Shown here piece after piece: positions 50,998 through 62,379 of a DNA stretch of 64,000 nucleotides. A program made the position numbers and the translations under genes. The stretch is from Luscinia megarhynchos. Its lineage: Eukaryota > Chordata > Aves > Passeriformes > Turdidae. The notes beneath the pieces are model-generated. The model did not search any database. It was not told the origin of the DNA and was given only the letters and a program-made list of their open reading frames with translations. The stretch lies in assembly GCA_034336665.1 (NCBI GenBank), contig CM067591.1, positions 930,001 to 994,000 on the forward strand, in the 5' to 3' direction. Each line of letters starts with the position of its first letter. The first letter of the stretch is position 1.

Positions 50998-52476
50998 AGG
51001 AGGGAGCAGGATGGGAGCAGGAGGGAGCAGGATGGAGCAGGAGGGAGCAGGAGGGAGCAGGATGGAGCAGGATGGAGCAGGATGGAGCAGGAGGGAGCAG
51101 GATGGATCAGGAGGGAGCAGGAGAGAGCAGGATGGAGCAGGAGGGAGCAGGATGGATCAGGAGGGAGCAGGAGGGAGCAGGATGGAGCAGGATGGAGCAG
51201 GATGGATCAGGAGGGAGCAGGATGGAGCAGGATGGAGCAGGAGGGAGCAGGATGGAGCAGGATGGAGCCAGGATGGAGCAGGAGGGAGCAGGATGGGCAG
51301 GGATGGAGCAGGAGAGAGCAGGATGGAGCAGGATGGAGCAGGAGCGGGAGCAGGAGAGGAGCAGGAGGGAGCAGGGATGGAGCAGGAGGGAGCAGGATGG
51401 AGCAGGATGGAGCAGGATGGAGCAGGAGGGAGCAGGATGGAGCAGGAGGGAGCAGGAGGGAGCAGGATGGAGCAGGATGGAGCAGGAGGGAGCAGGATGG
51501 AGCAGGATGGAGCAGGATGGAGCAGGAGGGAGCAGGATGGAGCAGGAGGGAGCAGGATGGAGCAGGAGGGAGCAGGATGGAGCAGGATGGAGCAGGATGG
51601 AGCAGGAGGGAGCAGGATGGATCAGGAGGGAGCAGGATGGAGCAGGATGGAGCAGGAGGGAGCAGGATGTAGGAGGAGCAGGATGGAGCAGGATGGAGCA
51701 GGAGGGAGCAGGATGGAGCAGGATGGAGCAGGAGGGAGCAGGATGGAGCAGGAGAGCAGGATGGAACAGGATGGAGCAGGATGGACAGGATGGACAGGAG
51801 GGGCAGGAGGGAGCAGGATGGGGAACAGGAGGGCAGGATGGAGCAGGATGGAGCAGGATGGAGCAGGAGGGAGCAGGAGGGGCAGGATGGGAGCAGGATG
51901 GACCAGGATGGAGCAGGATGGAGCAGGGATGGAACAGGATGGAGCAGGAGGAGCAGGAGGGAGCAGGATGGAACAGGATGGATCAGGATGGAGCAGGATG
52001 GAGCAGGAGGGAGCAGGAGGGAGCAGGAGGGAGCAGGATGGGCAGGATGGAGCAGGATGGAGCAGGATGGAGCAGGGAGGGAGCAGGATGGAGCAGGATG
52101 GAGCAGGATGGAGCAGGAGGAGCAGGATGGATCAGGAGGGAGCAGGATGGAGCGGGGATGGAGCAGGAGGGAGCAGGATGTAACAGGAGAGAGCAGGATG
52201 GAGCAGGATGGAGCAGGAGGGGCAGGATGGAGCAGGATGGAGCAGGAGGGAGCAGGATGTAGCAGAGGAGCAGGATGGAGCAGGATGGGAGCAGGATGGA
52301 TCGGGAGGGAGCAGGAGGGAGCAGGATGGAGCAGGATGGAGCAGGATGGAGCAGGATAGAGCAGGATGGATCAGGAGGGAGCAGGAGAGAGCAGGATGGA
52401 GCAGGATGGATCAGGATGGAGCAGGATGGAGCAGGAGGGAGCAGGAGGGAGCAGGAGGGAGCAGGAGGGAGCAGTT
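50998..52476. repeat. 1.5-kb array of a 10-bp unit (GGATGGAGCA / GGAGGGAGCA)
   Basis: Roughly 145 units of 10 bp. Two unit types (GAT and GAG at the variable position) alternate irregularly, with GGATGGATCA variants and occasional 1-4 bp indels. Because 10 is not a multiple of three, all plus-strand frames give the same 10-residue pattern and stay open (up to 589 codons); none is a gene. Confidence 0.95.
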
Positions 52477-52477
52477 C

Positions 52478-52620
52478 CAGTGTGGGAAAATGGATGGGGC
52501 ACCCTCCAAAACACCCACCCTCCATTCCAGAGTGGGAATATGGATGGCGAACCCTCCATTCCAGTGTGGGAAAATGGATGGGGCACTCTCCAAAACTCCC
52601 ATTCCAGGCTGGCAGTGAGG
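52478..52620. repeat. Short tandem repeat (TTCCAGTGTGGGAAAATGG)
   Basis: Three units near 52475, 52527 and 52559. They directly follow the 10-bp array. 52620-53045 is unremarkable spacer. Confidence 0.75.
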
Positions 52621-53045
52621 GTGTCCCCAAAGGGATTAACCCTGTCAAACCCGCCTGGATCCCCCTGCCTGGGGCAGAACCCCATGACCCCCCATTCCAC
52701 CTCCATCTCAGCAAGAGCATCTGACCCCCAGCCCCTCTCAGCCCGTGCCCCCCTGCACGCTCCAGCCCCCGGATCTGGGGCAGGGGTCAGCGGGAGCCAG
52801 GGAGGCTCTTGCACCCATTGCATAATTGTGTTGTTGATTAAGCAGTTCCCAGAAAGCAAAGCCCAGGGACTGACCTGACCAAAATACCCGCCAAGGTCCC
52901 CCCGGGCCCAGCACCTGCTGCACACATGGCTCCAGGGCCTCTGACCCCGTGGCCGTTGGGGCGAGCGTGGCACCCGGTGACCTGACCTGGAGGGGACAGC
53001 TGAGCCAGGGCCCCCCCAGGGCTCAGCAGCAGCACCGGGGCATTG

Positions 53046-54053
53046 CTCATGGGATCACAGGATCAGGGAATCACGGGAAAACGGGATCACGGAATCATTG
53101 AATCATGCGATCATGGGATAACGGGATCATGGGATAACGGGATCATGGGATCATGGGATCACAGGATAATGGAATCATGGAATCATTGAATCATGCGATC
53201 ATGGGATCATGGAATCATGGGATCATGGGATTGTGGGATTATGGGATCATGGAATCACGGAATCATTGAATCATGGGATCATGGAATCATGGGATCATGG
53301 GATCATGGGATCATGGAATTGTGGAATTATGGGATCATGGAATCACAGAATCATTGAATCATGGGATCATGGAATCGTGGGATCATGGAACATTGAATCA
53401 TGGGATCATGGAATTGTGGAATTATGGGATCACAGAATCATGGGATCATGGGATAATGGGATCATAGAATCATTGAGTCATGGGATAATGGGATCATGGA
53501 ATTGTGGAATTATGGGATCATGGAATCACAGAATCATGGGATCATGGAATTGTGGAATTATGGGATCATGGGATCATGGGATGGTGGAATCATGGGATCA
53601 TGGGATAATGGGATCATAGAATCATTGAGTCATGGGATAATGGGATCATGGAATTGTGGAATTATGGGATTGTGGGATCGTGGAATTTTGGGATTGTGGG
53701 ATCATGGAATTGTGGGATCATGGGATAATGGAATTGTGGAATCATGGAATCATAGAGTCAAGGGATCATGGCATCATGGGATTATGGGATCGTGGGGTCA
53801 TGGAATCATAGGATCATGGGATGGTGGAATCATAGGATAATGGGATCATGGAATCATGAGATCACAGAATCATTGAATCGTGGAATCATGGAATCACAGA
53901 ATCATTGAATCATGGGATAATGGGATCATGGAATTATGGAATTATGGGATCGTGGAATTTTGAGGTCATGGAATCTTTGAGATCATGGAATCATGGGATA
54001 ATGGGATCATGGGATCATGGGATAATGGGATCATGGGATCATGGGATCATTCA
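53046..54053. repeat. 1-kb array of an 8-bp unit derived from the CR1 3'-terminal octamer
   Basis: About 125 units of ATCATGGG, ATCATGGA, ATTGTGGA, ATAATGGG, ATCATAGA and ATCATTGA. The ATCATAGA/ATCATTGA forms are the reverse complement of the CR1 3' octamer (ATTCTATG family). The array ends exactly where the reverse-oriented CR1 begins. Confidence 0.9.
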
Positions 54054-54325
54054 AGCTGGAAAGGCCCAGATCATTGAGCCCAACCATTACCCCAGCACAG
54101 CCGAGGCCACCACTAAACCCTTCCCCAGCTGCCACGTCCGCGCGGTTTTTGAACACTTCCAGGGATGGTGACTCCACCACTGCCCCGGGCAACCTGCTCC
54201 AGGGCTTGGCCACCCTTCCCATGATGAAATTGTCCTTAATCTCCAATCCAAATTTCTGCTAAGACAACTTGAGGCCGTTTCCTCTTGCCCTGTTGCTCGT
54301 TCCTGGGAGAAAAGCTCCAGTCACC
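54054..54325 (-). mobile_element. CR1 LINE 3' fragment bearing the expanded octamer tail
   Basis: Reverse CR1: AAGCTGGAAAGGCCCAGATC, CCAACCATTACCCCAGCACA, GGGATGGTGACTCCACCACT, GATGAAATTGTCCTTAATCT. Its 3' end points left into the octamer array. Confidence 0.88.
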
Positions 54326-54339
54326 ACAGTGGTGGCACT

Positions 54340-54845
54340 GGCTGGGAATGGGCCATGGGACTGGGAATGGGCCATGGGACTGGGAATGGGCCTTGGGACT
54401 GGGAATGGGCCATGGGACTGGGAATGGGCCATGGGACTGGGAATGGGCAATGGGACTGGGAATGGGCCTTGGGAGTGGGAATGGGCCTTGGGACTGGGAA
54501 TGGGCCATGGGACTGGGAATGGGACTGGGAATGGGCCATGGGACTGGGGACTGGGAATGGGCCATGGGACTGGGAATGGGCCATGGGACTGGGAATGGAG
54601 CTGTGGGGCTGGGAATGGGCCGTGGGACTGGGAATGGGAATGGGCCTTGGGACTGGGAATGGGCCTTGGGGACTGGGAATGGGCCCTTGGGACTGGGAAT
54701 GGGCCATGGGACTGGGAATGGGCCATAGGGCTGGGAATGGGCCATGGGACTGGGAATGGGCCTTGGGAGTGGGAATGGGCCTTGGGACTGGGAATGGGAC
54801 TGGGAATGGGCCATGGGACTGGGAACGGGCCATGGGACTGGGAAT
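54340..54845. repeat. 19-bp minisatellite (GGGAATGGGCCATGGGACT)
   Basis: About 26 units with CCATGGG/CCTTGGG alternation and a few short units. It follows the CR1 fragment immediately, so the octamer array, CR1 and this array form a continuous 1.8-kb repeat block. Confidence 0.93.
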
Positions 54846-55109
54846 TAAACATTAACTCCTCTCAAGGCAAGGGAAGGGACTGTCAGAAATTCCCACCCCT
54901 CCTGGGAGCTGGACCTGCCCGGGGGCACTTGGCACCGTGTGCCGGGACCTTTGCTTCAGGGGCTGTTGATTCTGGCAAAGGATCCTTCCAGCACATCTGT
55001 CCCCTCCTGGACAGGAGCGTGGGGACATCAAATCTGTCCCTGGCTGTGTCACATCTGCATCTGGATTGATTCCATGTCCCCACGGCATTGCTGTGCTGGG
55101 GCTGCAGGG

Positions 55110-55510
55110 TGGGCTCCCAGTGCCTTACTGGTCCCAGCAGGACAATCCTCCAGTGCCTTACTGGTCCCAGCAGGACAATCTTCCCAGTGCTGGGGGCTGC
55201 AGAATGAGCTCCCAGTGCCTTACTGGTCCCAGCAGGACAATCTCCCAGTGCCTTACTGGTCCCAGCAGGACAATCTCCCAGTGCCTTACTGGTCCCAACA
55301 GGACAATCCCCCAGTGCCTTACTGGTCCCAACAGGACAATCCCCCAGTGCCTTACTGGTCTCAGCAGGACAATCTCCCAGTGTCTTACTGGTCCCAGCAG
55401 GACAATCTCCCAGTGCCTTACTGGTCCCAACAGGACAATCTCCCAGTGCTGGGGGTGCAGGGTGGGCTCCCAGTACCTTACTGGTCCCAGCAGGACAACC
55501 TCCCAGCACT
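55110..55510. repeat. 33-bp minisatellite
   Basis: About 11 units of CCCAGTGCCTTACTGGTCCC followed by AGCAGGACAATCT, interrupted twice by a GGGGGCTGCAG spacer. The open frame through it repeats an 11-residue pattern and is not a gene. 55511-56090 is spacer with a plus-strand AATAAA at 55828-55833 that I cannot attach to any transcript. Confidence 0.93.
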
Positions 55511-56089
55511 GGGCATGAGCCACCCCTTCCAAAACCTCCTGAGAGCTCCGGGCGCTCCCGCACGGAGCCCTGGCAGGCAGGAAGACCCCCGGCTCCAGGA
55601 ACCGCCTTTCCCCTGCCTGCAGCCGCCTCACGCCGCGTGGGGAGCAGCGCTCTGCACCTCCCGAGCCTTGGCCCCGTCCGGGGGTGAGGAGGGGGCTCGT
55701 GCTGTTCCTCCTTCCCGTGGGAGTGGGACACGGCTCAGCTCAGCCTCCCAGGGCTGTGCTGCTTCGGCTGAGGGGTCCCTGCATGCCCAGGGAGCCTGGC
55801 ACAGGCTGCAGCGAAGCTGTTTGTTCAATAAATATAGACAGTGAAAACGAGGCGTTGGAAGAAAAAGGGAAAAAACAAACACCAAACCCTCTCTGGGTTT
55901 GCGCAAGTGGCCTTGGATCCCAGACAGCATCGATCCCTGAGCCTTCCTCCCTTCCCTTTGGGCACCTGCCTCCGGGAGATGGGGTCCCTGCTCCGGCACT
56001 GTGGGGTGCCACACCTCGGGGCCCTTCACCCCTCTGCAGGTGCCACAGCTCCTCCGGGACAGCAATCCCTGCAGTCAGTCACGCTGGGT

Positions 56090-56640
56090 CTCTCTGAATT
56101 CTTGCAGAGCTCAGTTGAATAAGTCTTAGAGTGAGTCCTGATGTTTTTAGTAAGTGAAAGGTCTGGATTCCACAGCAGTAATTTGTGCTCTAGTGAAGGT
56201 TGCAAACACACTGAGATCTTCAGCAGACTCCAAGCTCACAGCTGTAGACAGGACTTAGACATAACAGAGTTACAGCAAGAATATTGCTCACATTTCTTCG
56301 ATAGAACAAGATTGTGTGTGTAGCTCTATACACAACCTGATGTGCTAAGAAACTGGAATCCTAATATGTTAAAGAGTGGTGATCTGAGTTTGCTTGTTGG
56401 AAAAATCCTATAGAACAGTATGGATTGGGAGAGTTGTTGCTTTTATCCATTTGGCTTTTAGCCACTTGCTTCAGCCATTCTGACTTCCAGCCATTTGCTC
56501 ATTGCTATTGCCTGCTGAGACTGATGAGCTTTGCAATAAGATGTGCTCTGTAATAAATAACCTTTTTAATTATTAGCTGCTTTGCTTATTTTAAGATAAC
56601 CCTACGAGTAGGAGCCTGAGAGCTCAGAGTAGGAGCTTAT
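56090..56640 (+). other. AT-rich block, probable retroelement remnant
   Basis: Sharp drop in GC, AATAAA near 56552 followed by T-rich sequence, no coding frame. Consistent with an LTR, but ends are not defined. Confidence 0.35.
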
Positions 56641-56689
56641 AGAGCTCCAGAGTTTGGTGCCTTAGGTCAGAAAAAGAACCCCCACAGCT

Positions 56690-57135
56690 GATGCCACAGC
56701 TGGAGCTGCTCGTGCCTTGTGGCTCATCACCCTGGAGCAGGCAGAGGATGAGAAGCTGGACTGGGAGAGGGCCTGAGAGCACCTCCTCACTTTTCTGCCC
56801 CTCTCCCCACCTGGACCAGTTCTGTCCCAGCCTCTGGGGGTGGCTGTGAGCCCTTGCAGGGTCACCCAGCTGGGGACATGGGGGTCCCCATTCTGCTGGG
56901 GCTTCATGGCAGCACCGTGTGGCCAAGCACTGCCACCTGCTCCTGGATCTTCTCCGTTCTCTACATGAGACAAAGTACATCCAGCCAGAGCTGCTCGTGG
57001 CTCATCATCCTGGAGGATGCACAGCTGGGTGGGGAGAGGGTCTGACACCACGTCCTCCCTCTGCCCACCCTCTCCCCACTGGATCAGCTCTGTCCTGGTT
57101 TCTCCGGTTGGGTGTCAGCACTTGCAGGACCCTAA
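56690..57135 (+). repeat. ~285-bp imperfect duplication
   Basis: The blocks AGAGCTGCTCGTG...GGCTCATCA, CCTCTCCCCAC, TCTGTCC and CTTGCAGG occur in the same order around 56703-56860 and 56987-57130. Not coding as far as I can tell. Confidence 0.55.
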
Positions 57136-57738
57136 AGCTGAAATAAACCCCTCGGGACCCCCATCCCAAATATCCCACCCCTCTTTTCCAGCCCGGGGAC
57201 ACGTGGGGAGCGGTGCAGAAAGCGGAACCCTCGGTTACGTAACGGGGCCGGAGTGTCGGCGCCGCCCTTTGCCCCCGGCTCTCACGGCCCTGACACGTCC
57301 CTCTGGGGTCACCAGGGGCCAGGGCTGAGCCTGGGGATGCTCTGAGTGAGGGAACGGGGCTGAGGGGGCTTGGGGGGGTCCTGGGTGCTGAGGCTGCCCC
57401 AGAGTTCGTAGAAGAGTTTCTCAGTTCTGTGCTGATTTGGGACAGGGATGGCCAAGTTCAGGTGGTTTTGGTGGAATGGGGAATTTGGCCCAAGTGGGGA
57501 ATGGTGCCTTTCCTGGTGGGAATTACAGACAACCTCTGTCCAGGGGGTTCCCATGCTGTGCCCTGGATGAATTTGGGGTTCTACATCCCTCTGAGCTGAG
57601 GGGCAAAGAGCATGGGATGTTTTTGGGAGCAGTGTGGAGACGCCCAGTCCCACTCCCCGGGTCTGCCCCGTGCCGGGAGCGCTGCAGGATGTGCTGGTGA
57701 ATGAGGGCACACACGTGCACACAGCACGGCTGGGAGTC

Positions 57739-57744
57739 TTTATT
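57739..57744 (-). terminator. INHBC: Probable polyadenylation signal of INHBC
   Basis: AATAAA on the minus strand (TTCAATAAAGAC), 1.2 kb past the INHBC stop. If used, the 3'UTR would contain two tandem arrays. No nearer minus-strand AATAAA was seen. Confidence 0.45.
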
Positions 57745-57948
57745 GAACACCAGCTCGCTGGGATGCTTGCAGAGGGAGACACATTCCTCCTGCTGGGATG
57801 GATTTCCCTTTCCTCTCCCTGCTCAGCTGTGTGTCCCAGCGGGACATGGGGATGACCCCTGCCCTGTCCCCACCAGCCCCAGCAGACCAGGGTGGCACTG
57901 GTGGGTCCAGCTGCACCCAGGGCACACCAGGACCTCGGGCTGGGATGG

Positions 57949-58145
57949 CAGCAGGACCATCCTGATCCCAGCTCAGCAGCATCCCGCAGGAAAAGGCTCT
58001 GGAGCCCATCAGCAGCAGGACCATCCTGATCCCAGCTCTGCAGCATCCCGCAGGAAAAGGCTCTGGAGCCCATCAGCAGCAGGACCATCCTGATCCCAGC
58101 TCAGCAGCATCCTGCAGGAAAAGGCTCTGGAGCCCATCAGCAGCA
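57949..58145. repeat. 60-bp tandem repeat, three copies
   Basis: Nearly identical units of AGCAGGACCATCCTGATCCC, AGCTCAGCAGCATCC and CGCAGGAAAAGGCTCTGGAG, in the probable INHBC 3'UTR. Confidence 0.95.
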
Positions 58146-58309
58146 GAGTGAGGGGCTGTGAGAGGAATCCATGGGCACATCCCCAGGGGGAAGGAGCCGT
58201 GTGGGAAGTGAGAGAGGAGGGGGCTTGCCCATTCAGCATCACCCTTGATACTTCACCCACAGGAGGAGAAACCCCCTCGGCAGAGCTGCTGCCTCCCAGG
58301 CAGAGGGAG

Positions 58310-58755
58310 CCCTGTCCCACCTGTCCCACCTGTCCCACCTGTTCCACCTGTCCCACCTGTCCTGTCCTCCCACCTGTCCTGTCCTCCCACCTTCCTGTCC
58401 TCCCACCCGCTCCCTGTCCCACCTGTCCTGTCCTCCCACCTGTCCTGTCCTCCACCCGCTCCCTGTCCCTCCTGTCCTCTCCTCCCACCTGCTCCTGGGT
58501 CCCACCTGTCCTGTCCTCCCACCTGTCCTGTCCTCCACCCGCTCCCTGTCCCCCGTGTCCTGTCCTCTCACCCACTCCGGGTCCCACCTGTCCTGTCCTC
58601 CCACCTGCTCCATGTCCCACCTGTCCTGTCCCTCCACCCGCTCTGGGTCCCACCTGTCCTGTCCTCCCACCTGTCCTGTCCTCCCACCCGCTCCCTGTCC
58701 CCCCGTGTCCTCTCCTCCCACCTGCTCCCTGTCCCACCTGTCCTGTCCTCCCACA
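58310..58755. repeat. Minisatellite of CCTGTCCTGTCCTCCCACC modules
   Basis: Modules of about 10-30 bp, CCTGTCCCA, CCTGTCCTGTCCTCC and CACCCGCTCCCTGTC, roughly 25 in all. The same module (CTCCCACCCGCTCC) reappears next to the INHBC stop at 58850-58895. Confidence 0.9.
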
Positions 58756-58759
58756 GCGC

Positions 58760-58850
58760 TGATCTTTACTTTTGCCTTCTGTAACCAATAAATTTTTCAA
58801 TTTTGATTCGATCTCGCATGGTCCATTGCACTAATTTATAACACTCTCCT
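58760..58850 (+). mobile_element. AT-rich insert, possible LTR end, splitting the array
   Basis: About 85 bp of unlike composition, with CTGTAACCAATAAATTTTTC and ending in TTTATAACA. Array modules lie on both sides, so it looks inserted into the repeat. Could be the 3' end of an LTR. Confidence 0.35.
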
Positions 58851-58904
58851 CCCACCCGCTCCGGGTCCCGCCGTGCCCTCTCCTCCCACCCGCTCCTGCC
58901 CCGC

Positions 58905-61098
58905 TCAGGTGCAGCCGCACGAGTCCACGATCATGTCGGGGATGTCGGTCTTGACGATGTTGCTGTCGCGATCGTAGTAGAGCAGGGAGAGGGGGCGGCG
59001 CTGGGTGGGCACGCAGCAGGAATCCGCGGCCGCCGCCGCGCTCGCCGCCTTGATGCGGTTGAGGACGGCGGTGTGGAAGGAGGCGGCCAAGCCGGGAGCC
59101 CCGGCCATGTGCAGCGGGCACAGCCCCGCGCAGAAATTCATGTGGTAGCCCTCCGGCTGGATGATCCAGTCCTCCCAGCCGATCTCCTTGAAATCCACAA
59201 AGAATTCCTGGCGGCAGCACATCCGCGAGTCCGCGCCGCAATCGACGCCGCGGCGACGGACGCGGTGCGGCGTCCTGGCTTGGGCTTGGGCCACCACGAA
59301 TGGCCAGTGGGAGTCACCGTGGTCGGATGGCAGAGGGGACCCCCAGCCCTCCGGCACCTCCAGTTCCACCGTGAGCCGTGGGGTCTCTTGTCCGAAGAGG
59401 CTCCGGACGGCGGCTGCGATGTCCAGCGTGGTCCAGCCGGGTCTCTGCACCTCCAGCCGTGTCTCGCTGGCCGCCGTCGAGTTCGGCTCTGCCGGGTCCG
59501 GCTGCAGGAGCCTGACGGTGACAGGCTGTGCCCCAGCCCCGCGGGCTGCCCAGAACAGGTGGAGGGTGGCCCGCAGGATCTCGGTGCTGGCAGCCACCTC
59601 CTGGGAGAAGCGGAAATGCAGGCGGGCGCTGTGGGAAGTGGAGGATCCTGCGCACAGAACCAAGAGCGGGGTCAGGAGTGAAGCAAGGGGGGATTTGTCT
59701 CGTCCCACTCCTTGCCATGAGCTGGGACACCTTCCACTATCCCAGGTTGCTCCAAACCTCGTCCAGCCTGGCCTTGGACACTTCCAGGGACGGGGCAACT
59801 TCTCTGAGCAACATCTGCCCACCTTTCCAGGGAGGAATTAATTCCCAAAATCCCATCTAAATCTCCTCTTTTCCAATGTGAAGCCGTTCCCCCCTGTCCT
59901 GGCACTCCTGGCAACCCAAAGTCCCTCTGCAGCTCTCTTGGAGCCCAGGTAGGTGCTGGAAGGGGCTCTGAGATCTCCCTGGAGCCTTCCTTTCTTCCTT
60001 GGCTGCAGAGCTGCTGCTCCTCCTGGCCAGGAAGGGGCTGATGGGGCCGAGAGAGCACTCGGGGCTCCTGGCACAGCTCTGCCCACGAGGACACAACCCC
60101 CTGCCCGCGCTCCAAGCCTGGCTTCACCCCCGGCTCGATTCCAGCCGACGCTCCACCAAGCCAGGAGACAACTCGCCATTGTCCTGAGTGCGGGAACACA
60201 ATGTGCCACGGGGCTGCGTTGTTCAGAGGGCTTTGAGCAGAGCCCCCCCAGCTCCCCACGGGGAGTTTGGTGTGGGAAAGTGAGGGTGCAGGGTGCTCTG
60301 TGGGACGGGGTGGTGAGTCTGTGTCTCTCCAAGGAAAGTTGTCTATGAGAAGTGGGAGACTTTTTCTCCAGTGGCGCTTTTCAGGAGCCCTGTGTGTGTT
60401 TTGGGGAGTCCTCTCCTCCCAGAAGCAGCAGATCCTGGAGTGAAATGAGGCACCCACTGCTTTGGGTGGGATGTGGAGGCACAGTGGGCTGTGGAGCTTC
60501 ATCCTAACAGGAAATCGAGGCTAAAAATCCAATTTTAGCAAAACGTGGCCGTCTGACCCTTAGCCTCCAGCACAAGGGGGAGGGTTCAGCAGAAATGGGC
60601 AACAGGTGACACGGCAGAGCAGCACATCTGCGCTCTGTGCCACCTCCCCGCCCCGCACGCCCCGTCTGTGTGCGACACTCCCGGGAGGTCCGGGAGCCTC
60701 CCAGCCGTGCTCTCTCCATCCCACCTCCCTCCCCTCCCTCCTTCCCCACCCGCACGATGGGACCCGCACGCACCTGGCTCAGCAAAGCTCAGGATCTCGT
60801 ATCGCTGCAGCCCCGTCCCGGGCCGGGCCGGCTCCCGGAGCATCCCCGGGGTGTCGGAGCGCTGCGCCCGCATCCTGCGGAGCGCGGCCGGCAGAGCGCG
60901 GCGGGCCGGGGGCTGGGGGGCGCGGGGTCTGGCTGGCAAGCGGAGCTTGGCCAGGATGCTCTGCTGGGCCAGAGCCAGGAGCGCGTCCCGCCGCGCCCCG
61001 GGGGCCAGCGCGGCCACCCCGCAGGCCGGGCACCACCCGCCCTTGGCTGCCGCCACCCGCGGGAGGCTCAGGAGCAGGAAAACCGCGGTGAGCATCAT
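58905..61098 (-). CDS. INHBC: Inhibin/activin beta-C subunit precursor
   Basis: Secreted TGF-beta family ligand precursor. Two exons, minus strand: 60774-61098 (325 bp) and 58905-59647 (743 bp), phase 1 junction; 355 aa (human 352). I start at MMLTAVFLLLSLPRVAAA, a good signal peptide; an in-frame ATG at 61242 would bury it behind 48 low-complexity residues. The prodomain has CPACGVAAL and YEILSFAEPG at the junction. A strong RVRRR cleavage site precedes a 114-residue mature domain (from about 242) with nine cysteines: VDCG, RMCC, NFCAGLC, DSCC, SCGCT. FFVDFKEIGW, NFC and LLYYDRDSN match beta-C. An alanine run (AASAAAAAD) replaces the usual loop. Position next to the R3HDM2-type island agrees with human order. 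Confidence 0.93.
59712..59960 (-). mobile_element. CR1 LINE 3' fragment in the INHBC intron
   Basis: Reverse CR1: GGACACCTTCCACTATCCCA, GGTTGCTCCAAACCTCGTCC, AGCCTGGCCTTGGACACTTC, AGGGAGGAATTAATTCCC. It starts about 65 bp from the exon 2 acceptor. The rest of the intron (59960-60773) shows nothing else I can name. Confidence 0.88.
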
Positions 61099-61234
61099 CT
61101 CCCGCGGCGAGAGGCGGCGGGCGGGAGCCCCAGCAGCGCCCGAGGAGCCGGATGAGCTGGAGCAGGGAGAGGAGCGGGGTGGCAGAGCTGGACTGAGCGG
61201 GAGCACGGGGCGAGGATGGGCTCGTTCTCCTGAC

Positions 61235-61255
61235 GTGGCCACAAATATTGGCTGA
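61235..61255 (-). promoter_or_regulatory. INHBC: CCAAT plus forkhead-like motif upstream of INHBC
   Basis: On the minus strand CAGCCAATATTTGTGG combines CCAAT (61247-61251) with TATTTGT, a FOXA-type core, 145-155 bp upstream of the ATG. A FOXA site would fit hepatic expression (inference). No clear TATA. Confidence 0.4.
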
Positions 61256-61539
61256 TCCCGGGCGAGATAAACGCCCCGCGGAGCCGCTCCGGTTAAGGTG
61301 GAGCCGGGGCCGGTGGTGCTGCTGCTCGGGGGGCGCGGAGCGGGGACATCGCGGCCACCCCGGTGTCACCTCGGGCAGAGACATGGTGGGGGCTCCCGGG
61401 GACATGGGGGGTGCCCGCTGGAGGCATCGGTGCGGTGTGGGGACCGCCGAGGTGGGGGATCCCCGGGGGGATCTCTGGAGGTCCGGGATCCTCAGAGAAC
61501 GGGGATTTTGGAGGTTGGAAAGGGCGAAAGCTGGAGATG

Positions 61540-62025
61540 GGAGATCCCGAGTAACGAGGGATCCCCGAGAATGGGGGGTACTCGGAGAAAGGGAATCCCA
61601 GGTGGGTGAGGGAACCTTGGGGATGGGGGATCCATGAGGGATGAGAGATCCCTGGGAATGAGGGATCTCCAGAGATGGAGAATCCCTGGGGAATTTGGGA
61701 TCCTCGGGAGATGTGAGACCCCTGGAGAATCTGGGATCCCTGGGGAGATGTGAGACCCCCGGGAAATTTGGGATCGCCCGGGATGGAGGATCCCGGGGTC
61801 AGTGGGATCCTTGGTGATGTAAGACCCCCGGGGAGATGTGGGACCCCTGGAGAATTTGGGATCCCTGGGGAGATGTGGGACCCCTGGAGAATTTGGGATC
61901 GCCGGGAATGGAGGATCTCGGGGTCTGTGGGATCCCTGGTGGTGTGGGACCCCCGGGGAGATGTGGGACTCCTGGGGAAATTTGGGATCCCCCGGGAAAT
62001 TCGGGACCCCCGAGGGGGCCGAGCC
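61540..62025. repeat. Degenerate ~37-bp tandem repeat between INHBC and the R3HDM2-type island
   Basis: Units of GGGATCCCTGGGGAGATGTG, GGACCCCTGGAGAATTT with many variants, about 12 copies. Confidence 0.85.
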
Positions 62026-62379
62026 GGACCCCGCGCGGAGGGGCGGAGCCACGGGCGGTGGGCGGAGCCTCACCGTGGCCACGCCCCTTTCCACACAAGG
62101 CGCCGCCTCGCGCTGTGGCGCCCCCGCCGCTCCGCCAGGGGGCGCCCCACGCCTCTCCCGCCTTTCCCGGGCGCGCGCGGCGTCCCTCCGGTTGCCACGG
62201 CGACGCGCGCGCGCGGGCGCAGCACGATGACGCAGCGCGCACGGCGCGTTGACGCAGCGCGCACGCCGCGGGGGAGGGGCCGCCTCCTCTTTCCCTTTTT
62301 TTTTTCCCCCCCGTTTCTTTCCCCGGTTTTCCCCCGTTCCGCTCGCCCGCCCCTCCCCCTCCCCCGTGCTGCCCCCCCC

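Noticed and set aside
50493..52262. 589-codon open frame
   Set aside because: Runs through the 10-bp array; the product is a monotonous 10-residue pattern and all frames are equally open.
53209..54171. Open frames of repeated Gly-Ile-Met-Gly-Ser type
   Set aside because: Translations of the 8-bp CR1-derived array.
61096..61242. Upstream in-frame ATG for INHBC at 61242
   Set aside because: It would place 48 low-complexity residues before a good signal peptide; the MM start at 61098 gives near-human length.
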